IMG/VR virus record: IMGVR_UViG_3300047319_001255
Span: 1 to 38,093 of that record
Source of the DNA: a virus
Strand: one strand, 5' to 3'
DNA: 38,093 bases
The notes below the pieces were generated by a model that had not been told where the DNA came from, made no database searches, and saw nothing but the letters and a program-made list of their open reading frames with translations. The position numbers and the translations under genes are program-made. This document shows positions 21,508-28,356 of this stretch, piece after piece (within the stretch, counting starts at the first letter, position 1; each line of letters starts with the position of its first letter).

Positions 21508-22223
21508 GCGCCCAAGCTTTGATTAGGCGGGATGACGCAGCCTTAAAAGCCGACTTCACCGAGACCGCAGTCGCGCTCAAGTCCACCGCGCTCGAGGCCG
21601 CGGCTCTCATCGGTAAGGTCAATTCGGCTGAGACGCAGGAAGCGGCCGTAAACGCCCAGCGCCAGATAGCTGAACTCCTGGGCCTGGCTGAGAAGGCGCG
21701 CGAGGCCTGCAAGCACCCAGTTCTGCTGTTTGGACGGCGCATTGATGAGACTGCGCGAGCCTTCTGTAAGGAATTGAAGGAGGAACAGATCCGCATCGCT
21801 ATCCTTGTGGGAAACTTCCAGGCCTTAGAACAGGCCCGCGTCCGGGCCGCGCAGCAGGCCGAGAATGACCGGCTCTTGGCCTTGGAGCGCGAAAAGGCCA
21901 AGGAGCTGCAGAAGGCAGAGACTCATGAACAATTCGATGCCATCGCTGAGAAATTCAACAATCGCGCCGCGGCGGAAGCGCCAGCGGAACCCATCGCCCC
22001 AGTCCGCGCCACCGGGCAGCGTGTGCGCGAGGAATGGAACGTCACCGTCACTGACATCTGGCTTTTAGCCCGAGCACACCCCACCTGCGTCAAAATCGAA
22101 CCGATGATTGGCGAGATTAAGACGCTGCTCAACGCCGGGATAAAGGTCTCGGGCGTGAAAGCGGAGAAGGAAATCAGGGCTGGCGTTGTCGCGGGGCGGA
22201 GAATGTCGGCGATCGAAGTTTAG
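21504..22223 (+). CDS. Coiled-coil protein coupled to RecT
   Basis: From ATG 21504, overlapping the RecT stop, it codes 239 residues; upstream starts lie inside recT. Residues ~10-150 are a long charged helical/coiled-coil region ('KSTALEAAALIGKVNSAETQEAAVNAQRQIAELLGLAEKAREACK', 'QAENDRLLALEREKAKELQKAETHEQFDAIAEKF'). The last ~70 residues ('WNVTVTDIWLLARAHPTCVKIEP') form a small domain. Proteins of this layout follow recT in many phages. It is probably involved in phage recombination, but no activity is known. Confidence 0.6.
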   Translation: MSAQALIRRDDAALKADFTETAVALKSTALEAAALIGKVNSAETQEAAVNAQRQIAELLGLAEKAREACKHPVLLFGRRIDETARAFCKELKEEQIRIAILVGNFQALEQARVRAAQQAENDRLLALEREKAKELQKAETHEQFDAIAEKFNNRAAAEAPAEPIAPVRATGQRVREEWNVTVTDIWLLARAHPTCVKIEPMIGEIKTLLNAGIKVSGVKAEKEIRAGVVAGRRMSAIEV

Positions 22224-22369
22224 GGCCCACTGATCACTTTTGCAGAACGTAATTCGGTAACACCACGAAATAATATGAACACCACAAACTCGCGGATGGA
22301 CGGTGAACCATGTCGGGAAGGAGGATGCCCAACCCAAAACGATTAACTCTCAGGCCTTTAGGTTTCAAA

Positions 22370-23134
22370 ATGGCCTGGATTGAGAGCCATACTGTCCTGA
22401 TTAGGCACCGCAAGCTAAGAGACTTCGCGCGTGACCTTCGTATTCGACCCAGCTACGCAATGGGGCACCTGCACGCACTCTGGCACGCTGCCATGGAGCA
22501 ACGCGAAGACGGTGATCTCTCGGATTGGTCCGACGACTTCATCGCCGAAATGAGCGACTTCCCTGGCAACGCCCCGCAGTATGTCCGGCTGCTTCAAGAG
22601 CACGGCTGGCTTGATGGAAAGGTCATCCACGATTGGGTAGACTATGCGGGCCTATTCCTGACAAGAAAGTACTCATCCAGCGAAACAGGTAAGGCGCGCC
22701 TCGGCGAGATTTGGTCAAAGCACGACCGGGTTTATGGCGAAGCGAACAGGACGCGAACAGTAACCGAACAAGGTGTGAATGTACCTAACCTACCTACCTT
22801 AACCAACCTACCTACCGCGGGGTGCGCGAATGGTAAACCGACGTGGGAAATGGTTAAAAAATGGCTGGTTCAGTCAAATAAGGGAGGTTCGGACTACTCC
22901 GAATTGGAAGCCAAGGGGGCCTTCCTGGCGTTAGGTGCTGGGGGTTGGATGTGGGGTAAAAGGCCTGTGGCAGACTGGCGCGCGGCGATAGAGAGACAAG
23001 TTCAAAGCGACAGACAACATGGACGAACAGATAAAAAAAATATCGCAAGTTGCAGGTCGGGTGCTGACCGAAACGCTGGCACCGCCAACGCAAAGCGAAT
23101 TGGTCAATACTCTGGAGTGGGCAAAGTTCCTTGA
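22370..23134 (+). CDS. Replication initiator-like protein (winged-helix)
   Basis: I start it at ATG 22370, where the conserved part begins ('MAWIESHTVLIRHRKLRDFARDLRIRPSYAMGHLHALWHAAMEQREDGDLS'), as in phage replication-initiator proteins; a longer start at 22310 is possible. The N-terminal ~120 residues form the winged-helix pattern of phage replisome organisers ('GHLH.LW..a....dGdls'). A linker with threonine/proline repeats follows. The last part overlaps the helicase-loader gene by 116 bases, an unusually long overlap with an eight-A run inside it. Its neighbour is a DnaC-like loader, the usual initiator-loader pair. Confidence 0.7.
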   Translation: MAWIESHTVLIRHRKLRDFARDLRIRPSYAMGHLHALWHAAMEQREDGDLSDWSDDFIAEMSDFPGNAPQYVRLLQEHGWLDGKVIHDWVDYAGLFLTRKYSSSETGKARLGEIWSKHDRVYGEANRTRTVTEQGVNVPNLPTLTNLPTAGCANGKPTWEMVKKWLVQSNKGGSDYSELEAKGAFLALGAGGWMWGKRPVADWRAAIERQVQSDRQHGRTDKKNIASCRSGADRNAGTANAKRIGQYSGVGKVP

Positions 23135-23678
23135 GTTCGACTTAAACTCTGGAGATGACCGTGACAGCCTGGAGGCTATGGTGAATGCTTCAGCGCGATT
23201 CATCAGGGCTATAAAGGCGAAGAAAAAGCCTTACTGGCTGTCACTTCTTGGCACCAGCGGCGCCGGTAAGACCTTTCTGGCGAAGAAGATTTGGCGCTGG
23301 TATAAGCGCTCAATTTTCTTCCAATCCAAAGTCCACGAGGACACTGGAGAAATCGAATACCCAGGCCAGTTTTGCTTCTGGCCCAACATGGCCGGGAACC
23401 TTCTTGGAAACCAGGGCTATGGATTACTAGACGACCTTGGGCAAGACCGGTTAGTCGTGTTCGACGAGATAGGAGCCGATAGGGACCCAAGTGGCCACGT
23501 CCGAGACTGCTTGGCGCGCGTCCTGTCAAAGCGCGTTGGCAAATGGACCATCATCACCAGCAACAAGTCACTGGAGCAAATTCAAACCGACATCGATACC
23601 CGTGTTGCAAGCCGCATGGTGCGCGATGGGAGCGAGGTGGTGGATGTCGAGGTGACAGACTATGCGCTGAGGAAATGA
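23019..23678 (+). CDS. DnaC-like helicase loader ATPase
   Basis: The 219-residue P-loop ATPase has Walker A 'GTSGAGKT' (residues 78-85), Walker B 'LVVFDE' (145-150) and a sensor 'IITSN' near 178-182. Then 'RVASRMVRDGSEVVDVEVTDYALR' follows, the layout of DnaC/IstB-type helicase loaders. It would place a replicative helicase at the phage origin; no helicase gene of DnaB type was seen here, so host DnaB is probably used. It starts inside the initiator gene and its stop overlaps the next ATG. Confidence 0.85.
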   Translation: MDEQIKKISQVAGRVLTETLAPPTQSELVNTLEWAKFLEFDLNSGDDRDSLEAMVNASARFIRAIKAKKKPYWLSLLGTSGAGKTFLAKKIWRWYKRSIFFQSKVHEDTGEIEYPGQFCFWPNMAGNLLGNQGYGLLDDLGQDRLVVFDEIGADRDPSGHVRDCLARVLSKRVGKWTIITSNKSLEQIQTDIDTRVASRMVRDGSEVVDVEVTDYALRK

Positions 23679-23887
23679 AAATTCAACCTACCAAACCCAC
23701 TCCGACCTGGTCTGGCTTCGCGCTATTTCCAAACGAACTGCGCCAGCAGCAGCGCAAGGAGAAGCGCAGAGCCTACGTCCGTGCGTGGCGCAAGCGCAAC
23801 CCAGAGCAACCCCGCAAGAAGCGCGACTTGAACGGGCTCAGCAAAGACCACGCGGCCTACATGCATTTTTGGAGGCAGAAGCCGTGA
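23675..23887 (+). CDS. Small basic protein, 70 aa
   Basis: From ATG 23675, overlapping the loader stop, it codes 70 residues; upstream starts are inside the loader gene. It is very basic ('ELRQQQRKEKRRAYVRAWRKRNPEQPRKKRDL') and ends in 'YMHFWRQKP'. This resembles short nucleic-acid-binding phage proteins. The stop overlaps the GTG start of the nuclease gene. Confidence 0.55.
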   Translation: MKIQPTKPTPTWSGFALFPNELRQQQRKEKRRAYVRAWRKRNPEQPRKKRDLNGLSKDHAAYMHFWRQKP

Positions 23888-24801
23888 AACATACGAAGTC
23901 CAGCATCAGTGAAAGCGCTTTAATTGAGTCTTACCAGCGGACTCGCTCTGTTTGGAAAACCGCCGCAGAGTTCGGGCTTTGCGGTCAAACGGTCCATGAA
24001 AGATTAAGGCGGATTGGCGCGAACACGCCGATGCATCTGTTGTCTCGTGCGGATAAGTTTGCAATTATCGACCTTTATTCCGACGGCTTCGGACGCGGCG
24101 ATGGGAGGCTCGATGAGTTGGCTGCAAGACTTGGAAGGACCAAGCAGTTCGTGTGTCGGTTTGCCGGTAAGCTCGGGTTCACTAATTCCTGGAGGCCAAG
24201 GTCTCAAGAATTCAACAGGAAAGTTGGGGATAGAGTCAGGAAGTGGATTGAAGAAAATGGCCACCCGCGGGGAGCTTTGGGGATAAAACATGGCGCGCTG
24301 ACAAGGTCTAAAATATCCAAAAAGTCCAAGCAAGCTTGGTCTCAAATGTCGGAGTTGAAGCGCGCCCAAAGGTCAGAAAAGATTCTCAAGTCTCGGCTTG
24401 CCAAGTTTGGCACGTTGGCACCGCCACGGATGAATACCTCATGGAAGTCTGGTTGGCGTGAGGTTTCTGGGCAGAGATTATTTTTCAGAAGCAGATGGGA
24501 GTTTAATTACGCGCTTTATCTGGAGGCGCTAAGGGAAAAGGGGTTGATTCAAAAATGGGAGCACGAGCCTGAGACATTTATTTTTGGTCCGCTTAGTTAC
24601 CTCCCCGATTTCAGGGTAACACCAAACACTGGCGCGGCTGAATATCGGGAGGTTAAGGGTTGGATGGATGAGCGGAGTAAAAAGAAGTTGCAGGCCTTCA
24701 GGATAAATAAACCAGGCACTTTACTGCGCGTTATTGGTCCTGTTTGGTTTAAAAAGCATGAACGGATTCTTTGCAGAATCGTTACATCATGGGAACACTA
24801 A
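23884..24801 (+). CDS. Phage endonuclease, PD-(D/E)XK-type, with N-terminal HTH
   Basis: From GTG 23884 (GTGA overlap) the protein has 305 residues. The N-terminus has HTH-like repeats ('VWKTAAEFGLCGQTVHERLRRIG' and 'LDELAARLGRTKQFVCRFAGKLG'). The C-terminal third has 'FFRSRWEFNYALYLEALREKGLIQKWEHEPETF...LSYLPDFRVT...EYREVKGW', an E...D...ExK arrangement of PD-(D/E)XK nucleases seen in phage putative endonucleases. It stands just before RusA. A homing or structure-specific role is possible; target unknown. Confidence 0.7.
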   Translation: MKHTKSSISESALIESYQRTRSVWKTAAEFGLCGQTVHERLRRIGANTPMHLLSRADKFAIIDLYSDGFGRGDGRLDELAARLGRTKQFVCRFAGKLGFTNSWRPRSQEFNRKVGDRVRKWIEENGHPRGALGIKHGALTRSKISKKSKQAWSQMSELKRAQRSEKILKSRLAKFGTLAPPRMNTSWKSGWREVSGQRLFFRSRWEFNYALYLEALREKGLIQKWEHEPETFIFGPLSYLPDFRVTPNTGAAEYREVKGWMDERSKKKLQAFRINKPGTLLRVIGPVWFKKHERILCRIVTSWEH

Positions 24802-25328
24802 TCATAGAGGTCATCGGCATCCCCCAAACCGCCGGCAGCAAGCGCAGTTTTGTAATTCCACGCGCGGGACAACCTTTAGCTGTCACCGGCCCAAACGGCA
24901 GGCAGCGGTTCAATGGTCGTGTGATTATCACCGACGATAATCCGAATAGTCGTGACTGGAAAAACCGCGTAGCACAAGAGGGCCAGGTCGCAATGAGGGG
25001 GCAATCATTCGAGAGACCGCTATTCGAAGGTCCTCTGGCGGTCACTTTTGTTTTTAGAATGCCGCGCATCAAAGGGCACTATCGCGCCTCTGGGGAACTC
25101 AAGCCAAACGCGCCAATGCGTCCGACTGTTCGACCTGACGCGCTCAAGCTGGCCAGGGCCGCAGAGGATGCGCTAACCGGCGTCGTGTGGCGTGACGATT
25201 CCCAAATCGTGATTGAGCACCTCGAAAAGGTTTATGACGAGAAGCCCGGCTGCACCATCACTGTCACACCGCTGGGCGAGCCTATACCCAAACCCAAACC
25301 CGCCAGAGAAATGGAGTTGAAACTGTGA
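24789..25328 (+). CDS. rusA: RusA-like Holliday junction resolvase
   Basis: From ATG 24789, overlapping the nuclease stop by 13 bases, it codes 179 residues with the RusA pattern: 'GIPQTAGSKRSF', then 'RPTVRPDALKLARAAEDALTGVVWRDDSQIVIEHLEKVYDEKPGCTITV', containing the catalytic aspartates (D in 'RPD', 'RDDSQIV') of RusA. RusA-type resolvases cut four-way junctions that arise in phage recombination and replication, matching the RecT here. The stop overlaps the next GTG start. Confidence 0.85.
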   Translation: MGTLIIEVIGIPQTAGSKRSFVIPRAGQPLAVTGPNGRQRFNGRVIITDDNPNSRDWKNRVAQEGQVAMRGQSFERPLFEGPLAVTFVFRMPRIKGHYRASGELKPNAPMRPTVRPDALKLARAAEDALTGVVWRDDSQIVIEHLEKVYDEKPGCTITVTPLGEPIPKPKPAREMELKL

Positions 25329-25735
25329 GCGAACAAGAACAACGCATAGCGATAGCGGAGTGGTGTGGTGTTGAGTGTAAACGCTGCTACGGGAAAGGGA
25401 AATACTTGAGGTATGGAAATCATGAATGGTTCAGAATTAGACTGTCGCAAAAAAATGCCCCCGAGGAGCAACCGTTTGTTAAATGTGACCATTTTACAGA
25501 GGATGAACACACTCCATTCAAGCAACTGTTACCCGATTACCTCCACGACCTCAACGCCATGCATGAGGCTGAAAAAAAGCTAAAAACACATTGTGATCTA
25601 GGAGAAGCAACGGACGCATTAATTTATAGAATGCTCCTTAAAAAGGTTGCGGGATACGGTGGAGCATATACAGCCACCGCCAACCAACGCGCAGAGGCTT
25701 TGCTGAGAATGATTGGGAAATGGAGGGATGAATGA
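25325..25735 (+). CDS. Phage ABA-sandwich-like protein
   Basis: The 136-residue protein starts at GTG 25325, overlapping the RusA stop. 'LPDYLHDLNAMHEAEKKL' and 'ATANQRAEALLRMIGKW' match the phage ABA-sandwich family ('y..dln.m.e...l...........ata.qraeAll.....w'). A 'CKRCYGKGK' motif near residue 18 suggests a small metal-binding finger at the start. The family has no known activity. Its stop overlaps the next ATG. Confidence 0.65.
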   Translation: MSEQEQRIAIAEWCGVECKRCYGKGKYLRYGNHEWFRIRLSQKNAPEEQPFVKCDHFTEDEHTPFKQLLPDYLHDLNAMHEAEKKLKTHCDLGEATDALIYRMLLKKVAGYGGAYTATANQRAEALLRMIGKWRDE

Positions 25736-25953
25736 GCCAAGCCTGTTGCAAAGTCGAACTGTTCTACGCCATCGAGATTATCTCCCAGGTGAGTGGTGAG
25801 CCATTTTTAGCGATCGGGGGAACTGGCGCCGGACCGATTCTGTTTTACTGGCACAAAGACGCGGTGAAAATAAAAAACGGGTTTTGTGAGCACGGATTCA
25901 AACCCGCCCGCGTCGTGCACGTCAAAGCGACCTACGAATGGGAGGGAAAATGA
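25732..25953 (+). CDS. Small early-region protein, 73 aa
   Basis: ATG 25732 overlaps the preceding stop. The 73 residues ('FYAIEIISQVSGEPFLAIGGTGAGPILFYWHKDAVKIKNGFCEHGFKPARVVHVKATYEW') form a beta-rich small domain with a GGTGAG loop. No family is recognised. The stop overlaps the next ATG (25950). Confidence 0.5.
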   Translation: MSQACCKVELFYAIEIISQVSGEPFLAIGGTGAGPILFYWHKDAVKIKNGFCEHGFKPARVVHVKATYEWEGK

Positions 25954-26090
25954 AGAAGAGCGACTCGCTGCTTATGATATCACAACTCTGGTTAGTTGCG
26001 TCGTTTTGGTTTCCGCAGAAGCCGGGGATGATTGTCATCGGTGGCATCTACCTGGTCTTAGCCGCCTACGCGGCATTTAAGGAATTATGA
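25950..26090 (+). CDS. Small two-segment membrane protein, 46 aa
   Basis: ATG 25950 overlaps the previous stop, with GGAGGG six bases upstream, and TGA 26088-26090 overlaps the helicase ATG at 26087. The 46 residues contain two hydrophobic segments (LLMISQLWLVASFWF and GMIVIGGIYLVLAAYAAF). Coupling at both ends supports it. No function is evident. Confidence 0.6.
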   Translation: MKKSDSLLMISQLWLVASFWFPQKPGMIVIGGIYLVLAAYAAFKEL

Positions 26091-26575
26091 CCTACGAACA
26101 ATTTGTATCAGCAAAAATACCACACGAGCACAGCGCTGGCTTTGAGCCAAGGCTGGCGATTAACAGCAAGCTTTTTGACTGGCAACAGAAGCTAGTCAGG
26201 TGGGCGCTTAAGCTCGGCCGGGCCGCCTTGTTTGAGGACTGCGGGCTCGGTAAAGGACCACAGCAGCTTGAGTGGGCATCACAGGTTCAGGCCTATTCCA
26301 GCCGCCCTGTGCTGGGATTGTGTCCCCTGGCTGTGGCAGACCAGATGGTTTCTGAAGGCTCCAAGTTTGGATACCGGGTCAAGAAGTGCCGTGGGCTGGA
26401 TGACTTCGATCCCTCCGCGATAAATTACACAAACTACGAGCGGCTGCACCTGTTCGAGAATATCATCACCGAACTAGCTGGGGTCATGCTCGACGAGAGC
26501 AGTATACTCAAGGATGTTTCCGGCAGCACGAGCCAGCATCTTTGTGAGGTGTTTTCTGGTAGTGGGCTACTTTGA
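26087..26575 (+). pseudogene. N-terminal part of IS-interrupted SNF2-like helicase-methyltransferase
   Basis: The gene opens at ATG 26087 and reads through helicase motifs, including a P-loop-like 'DCGLGKGPQQLEWA' and 'LDESSILKD' (Walker B/DEAH region). The canonical P-loop is GKT/S; here it is GKG, an unusual change. The frame runs into the insertion element at 26558 and stops at 26575, so only ~157 true codons remain. The other half is at 28357-30096. Without the insert the gene would encode an SNF2-type helicase fused to a DNA methyltransferase of ~736 residues. Confidence 0.85.
26550..26557 (+). repeat. Target-site duplication, left copy
   Basis: TGTTTTCT at 26550-26557 equals 28349-28356, directly flanking the element. 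Removing the element plus one copy restores the reading frame exactly. Confidence 0.9.
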
Positions 26576-26576
26576 A
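26558..26576 (+). repeat. IS left inverted repeat
   Basis: Begins GGTAGTGGGCTACTTT and pairs with the right end at 28330-28348. The GGT start is typical of IS1-family ends. Confidence 0.9.
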
Positions 26577-26613
26577 ATTGTTCATGCAAATAGCTAACAG
26601 ATGGGTAAAGTTT

Positions 26614-26628
26614 GGGCATGAAATGCCC
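26614..26628 (+). promoter_or_regulatory. Palindrome at passenger-gene start
   Basis: GGGCAT and ATGCCC with a three-base gap enclose the ATG. It may be an operator or a start-hiding hairpin; a chance origin is possible. Confidence 0.4.
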
Positions 26629-26854
26629 GCATTGTGGTAACGAGATTAACATCGGCTCCTTGCTCGGGAGAACAACGTCAAAGCGCAAGGCGCGAGCGGC
26701 CAAGCGTAACGCTAAGCTCGGCGGCTGGCCAAAAGGCCGGAAGCGTGGCAAGCGCAAGCCGACAGACCCAAACGTCATCGCGCATGGCGTGGTCAAACAG
26801 GCCGAAGCGCTCACGCAGCAAGCCTCCGTTCTTCAATTTCCAAAAGCGAAATAA
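26618..26854 (+). CDS. IS passenger: small basic zinc-finger protein
   Basis: From ATG 26618 it codes 78 residues with one zinc knuckle 'MKCPHCGNEI' and a strongly basic middle ('TTSKRKARAAKRNAKLGGWPKGRKRGKRK'), then a helical end. It converges on the transposase and overlaps its last 44 bases. Similar short zinc-knuckle/basic proteins are frequent in Verrucomicrobiota. The inverted repeat GGGCAT/ATGCCC (26614-26628) surrounds its start. A DNA- or RNA-binding role is plausible; a role in transposition is not shown. Confidence 0.6.
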   Translation: MKCPHCGNEINIGSLLGRTTSKRKARAAKRNAKLGGWPKGRKRGKRKPTDPNVIAHGVVKQAEALTQQASVLQFPKAK

Positions 26855-27650
26855 GTTCGGCCAGTTCCCAAACGTGGTCCGTGAGACCTGCGGCCATCGC
26901 GGGCGTCACGCGCAGCGTTTGGTGAATCCGCGCAAAGTTGTAGTGGACGAAATGCACCGCGCAAGCGAGGCGGTGGTTTTCCAGCTTCTTGCTGAATCCA
27001 TTTGTCAGGCGCGTGAACCGGCGCATTTGCATACGCACCGTGAGATTGTTCCGCTCTGCGTGACTGGTGCAAATCGTCGCTTCATTGGGCAGGCCAAGGA
27101 TTGTCTCGCGTCGAATCCCAGTCAAAGCGTTCGGACTGTATTTCCCCTGCTCCCCGTCGCCGTAAATTTTGACGAGCATTCCGTAGTCAATCGTGCGAGC
27201 GAGGAACGCGGCCTTGACCGCGACAAGGTATGCGTGATGTCCATCGGTCGAGAGTTGCACGCGGTTGGCAAGCCGTCGTTCAAGATTGCGCATGAATTTG
27301 TAAGCGCTCTCTGCGGTGCGGTCGCCAACGAACCAAGCCGGAATCAATTTCGTTTTCTGGTCAATCGCAATCCAGGTCCAGGCATCACCCCATCCATCCT
27401 CGCTATCGCTTTTGACGTTCTTCGCCTTGCAGCCGACAAAGCTCCAAATCTCGTCGCACTGGATATGCTCGCACGTAAGGCCGGTCATTACCTTGTCGGC
27501 GAAGCGCTCGCACGCCTCGCCAAACTCAACCAAGAGCCGCGAGACCGTGCGCTTGCAAATGCCGGTTATACGGACAGTGGACCGGATGCTGTTGCCTTCG
27601 ACAAGGCAAGCCAGCACCCGGCAGCGGTCTTCGTTAGAGAGGCGGTTCAT
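26811..27650 (-). CDS. IS1-family transposase
   Basis: From ATG 27650 (MNRLSNEDRC...), chosen because the conserved N-terminal HTH begins here and an upstream gene ends at 27656, the protein has 279 residues. It has an HTH region ('NSIRSTVRITGICKRTVSRLLVEFG'), then the catalytic acidic residues: D in 'QCDEIWSFVGCK', D in 'STDGHHAY', E in 'HAERNNLTVRM', the DDE of the IS1-type transposases of this group. It moves the element by DNA cleavage and joining. All key residues are intact, so it may be active. The opposite-strand long frame is a shadow. Confidence 0.9.
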   Translation of the reverse strand: MNRLSNEDRCRVLACLVEGNSIRSTVRITGICKRTVSRLLVEFGEACERFADKVMTGLTCEHIQCDEIWSFVGCKAKNVKSDSEDGWGDAWTWIAIDQKTKLIPAWFVGDRTAESAYKFMRNLERRLANRVQLSTDGHHAYLVAVKAAFLARTIDYGMLVKIYGDGEQGKYSPNALTGIRRETILGLPNEATICTSHAERNNLTVRMQMRRFTRLTNGFSKKLENHRLACAVHFVHYNFARIHQTLRVTPAMAAGLTDHVWELAELISLLEIEERRLAA

Positions 27651-27655
27651 TCTTT

Positions 27656-27793
27656 TTAAGAAAGGTGAATGTGATGCAAACACCAAATAATTATCTCTAC
27701 GGCCTTCCAAACCCCAAGCGGCAGAAAACAGGCGAGCACAATCAGGAGAAAAACGAGGGCTTTGAAGGCTCCTGAAAAATCGTAATCACTCAT
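27656..27793 (-). CDS. IS passenger: 45-aa membrane protein
   Basis: ATG at 27793 overlaps the preceding minus-strand stop (ATGA) and the frame ends five bases before the transposase start. The product is 45 residues with a membrane segment (ALVFLLIVLACFLPLGVWKAVEIII). Coupling to the gene upstream supports it. It is the last of the passengers before the transposase. The role is unknown. Confidence 0.5.
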   Translation of the reverse strand: MSDYDFSGAFKALVFLLIVLACFLPLGVWKAVEIIIWCLHHIHLS

Positions 27794-27972
27794 ATCTCTT
27801 TCCCACAATGAGGACAGATTTGCTTAGCCCAAAATTGCTGCCGCCAAAGACTGACCGCCTCATCTGATAATGATTTGGCCTTTTGATAATCCGGAGAACC
27901 ATTACGCCGCTTTTTCTCGGCATCTATTGCGAGCGCAACAAGGTGAATTGCCTCAAGCTTACCTGAGTTCAT
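27790..27972 (-). CDS. IS passenger: 60-aa helical protein
   Basis: From ATG 27972, overlapping the preceding stop, it codes 60 residues: a charged helix ('EAIHLVALAIDAEKKRRNGSPDYQKAKSLSDEAVSLWRQQF') ending in 'KQICPHCGKEI', a zinc-knuckle half like that in the plus-strand passenger. Its stop overlaps the start of the membrane protein. Function unknown. Confidence 0.5.
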   Translation of the reverse strand: MNSGKLEAIHLVALAIDAEKKRRNGSPDYQKAKSLSDEAVSLWRQQFWAKQICPHCGKEI

Positions 27973-28265
27973 ATCACGCTCCCCGCCCCAGAACCGCGAA
28001 CAACCCAAACACCCATCCCCACATGAACCTCTCCGGTTCTCTTTTCAACAAGCGCAAGAATTGTCGGCAAGGCCCCAAGAATCCAAGCGTCGCTTACAGC
28101 AGGAGTGTAGCAATGCCCATCGACAAAAACGTCTTTGGTGGATTCAAGTTGACGGCCAGACAACCACTCGCGACTGACAATCGAGACGCGGGCATTAATC
28201 GCAGTCGTGGCAACAGTCTGTTTTTCTCTGAGGTTGGACCAGTGTTTCATAAAGTTTTCTTTCAT
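27969..28265 (-). CDS. IS passenger: 98-aa protein of unknown function
   Basis: ATG 28265 opens 98 residues with no membrane segment, cysteine motif or signal ('KHWSNLREKQTVATTAINARVSIVSREWLSGRQLESTKDVFVDGHCYT'). It lies next to the right inverted repeat with a promoter-like sequence upstream. Its stop overlaps the following gene's ATG. I do not recognise it. Confidence 0.5.
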   Translation of the reverse strand: MKENFMKHWSNLREKQTVATTAINARVSIVSREWLSGRQLESTKDVFVDGHCYTPAVSDAWILGALPTILALVEKRTGEVHVGMGVWVVRGSGAGSVI

Positions 28266-28293
28266 GGTTCAACGATATACCTACCTGTTAGGT

Positions 28294-28323
28294 ATTGCAA
28301 CAAGAAAATGAGCATTTTGTCAA
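28294..28323 (-). promoter_or_regulatory. Inward promoter of the IS passenger operon
   Basis: On the minus strand TTGACA (28323-28318) and TGCAAT (28299-28294) with an 18-base spacer form a plausible sigma70 promoter inside the right end. The palindrome TACCT-GTT-AGGTA (28282-28294) sits at the -10 and may be an operator. It would drive the three passengers and the transposase. Confidence 0.5.
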
Positions 28324-28329
28324 ACTATG

Positions 28330-28348
28330 TTGAAAGTAGCCCACTACC
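28330..28348 (-). repeat. IS right inverted repeat
   Basis: Reads GGTAGTGGGCTACTTT on the minus strand; matches the left end with one difference in 19 bases. Confidence 0.9.
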
Positions 28349-28356
28349 TGTTTTCT
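28349..28356 (+). repeat. Target-site duplication, right copy
   Basis: TGTTTTCT repeats 26550-26557 at the other side of the element. Confidence 0.9.

Larger units (their letters stand above)
26558..28348 (-). mobile_element. IS1-family element with passenger genes, 1,791 bp
   Basis: Ends are inverted repeats starting GGTAGTGGGCTACTTT (16 identical bases; 18 of 19 match), at 26558-26576 and 28330-28348. The 8-bp duplication flanks it. It carries an IS1-family transposase on the minus strand plus three small minus-strand genes upstream of it and one plus-strand zinc-finger gene. At 1,791 bp it is clearly larger than typical IS1 elements (about 0.7-1.2 kb) because of the passengers. Confidence 0.9.

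Noticed and set aside
23785-24801. Longer start for the nuclease gene
   Set aside because: The extra 33 codons overlap the preceding basic gene, while GTG 23884 gives a GTGA junction like its neighbours.
26634-27659. A 341-codon plus-strand frame
   Set aside because: It is antisense to the IS1-family transposase, whose DDE residues and family match are clear.
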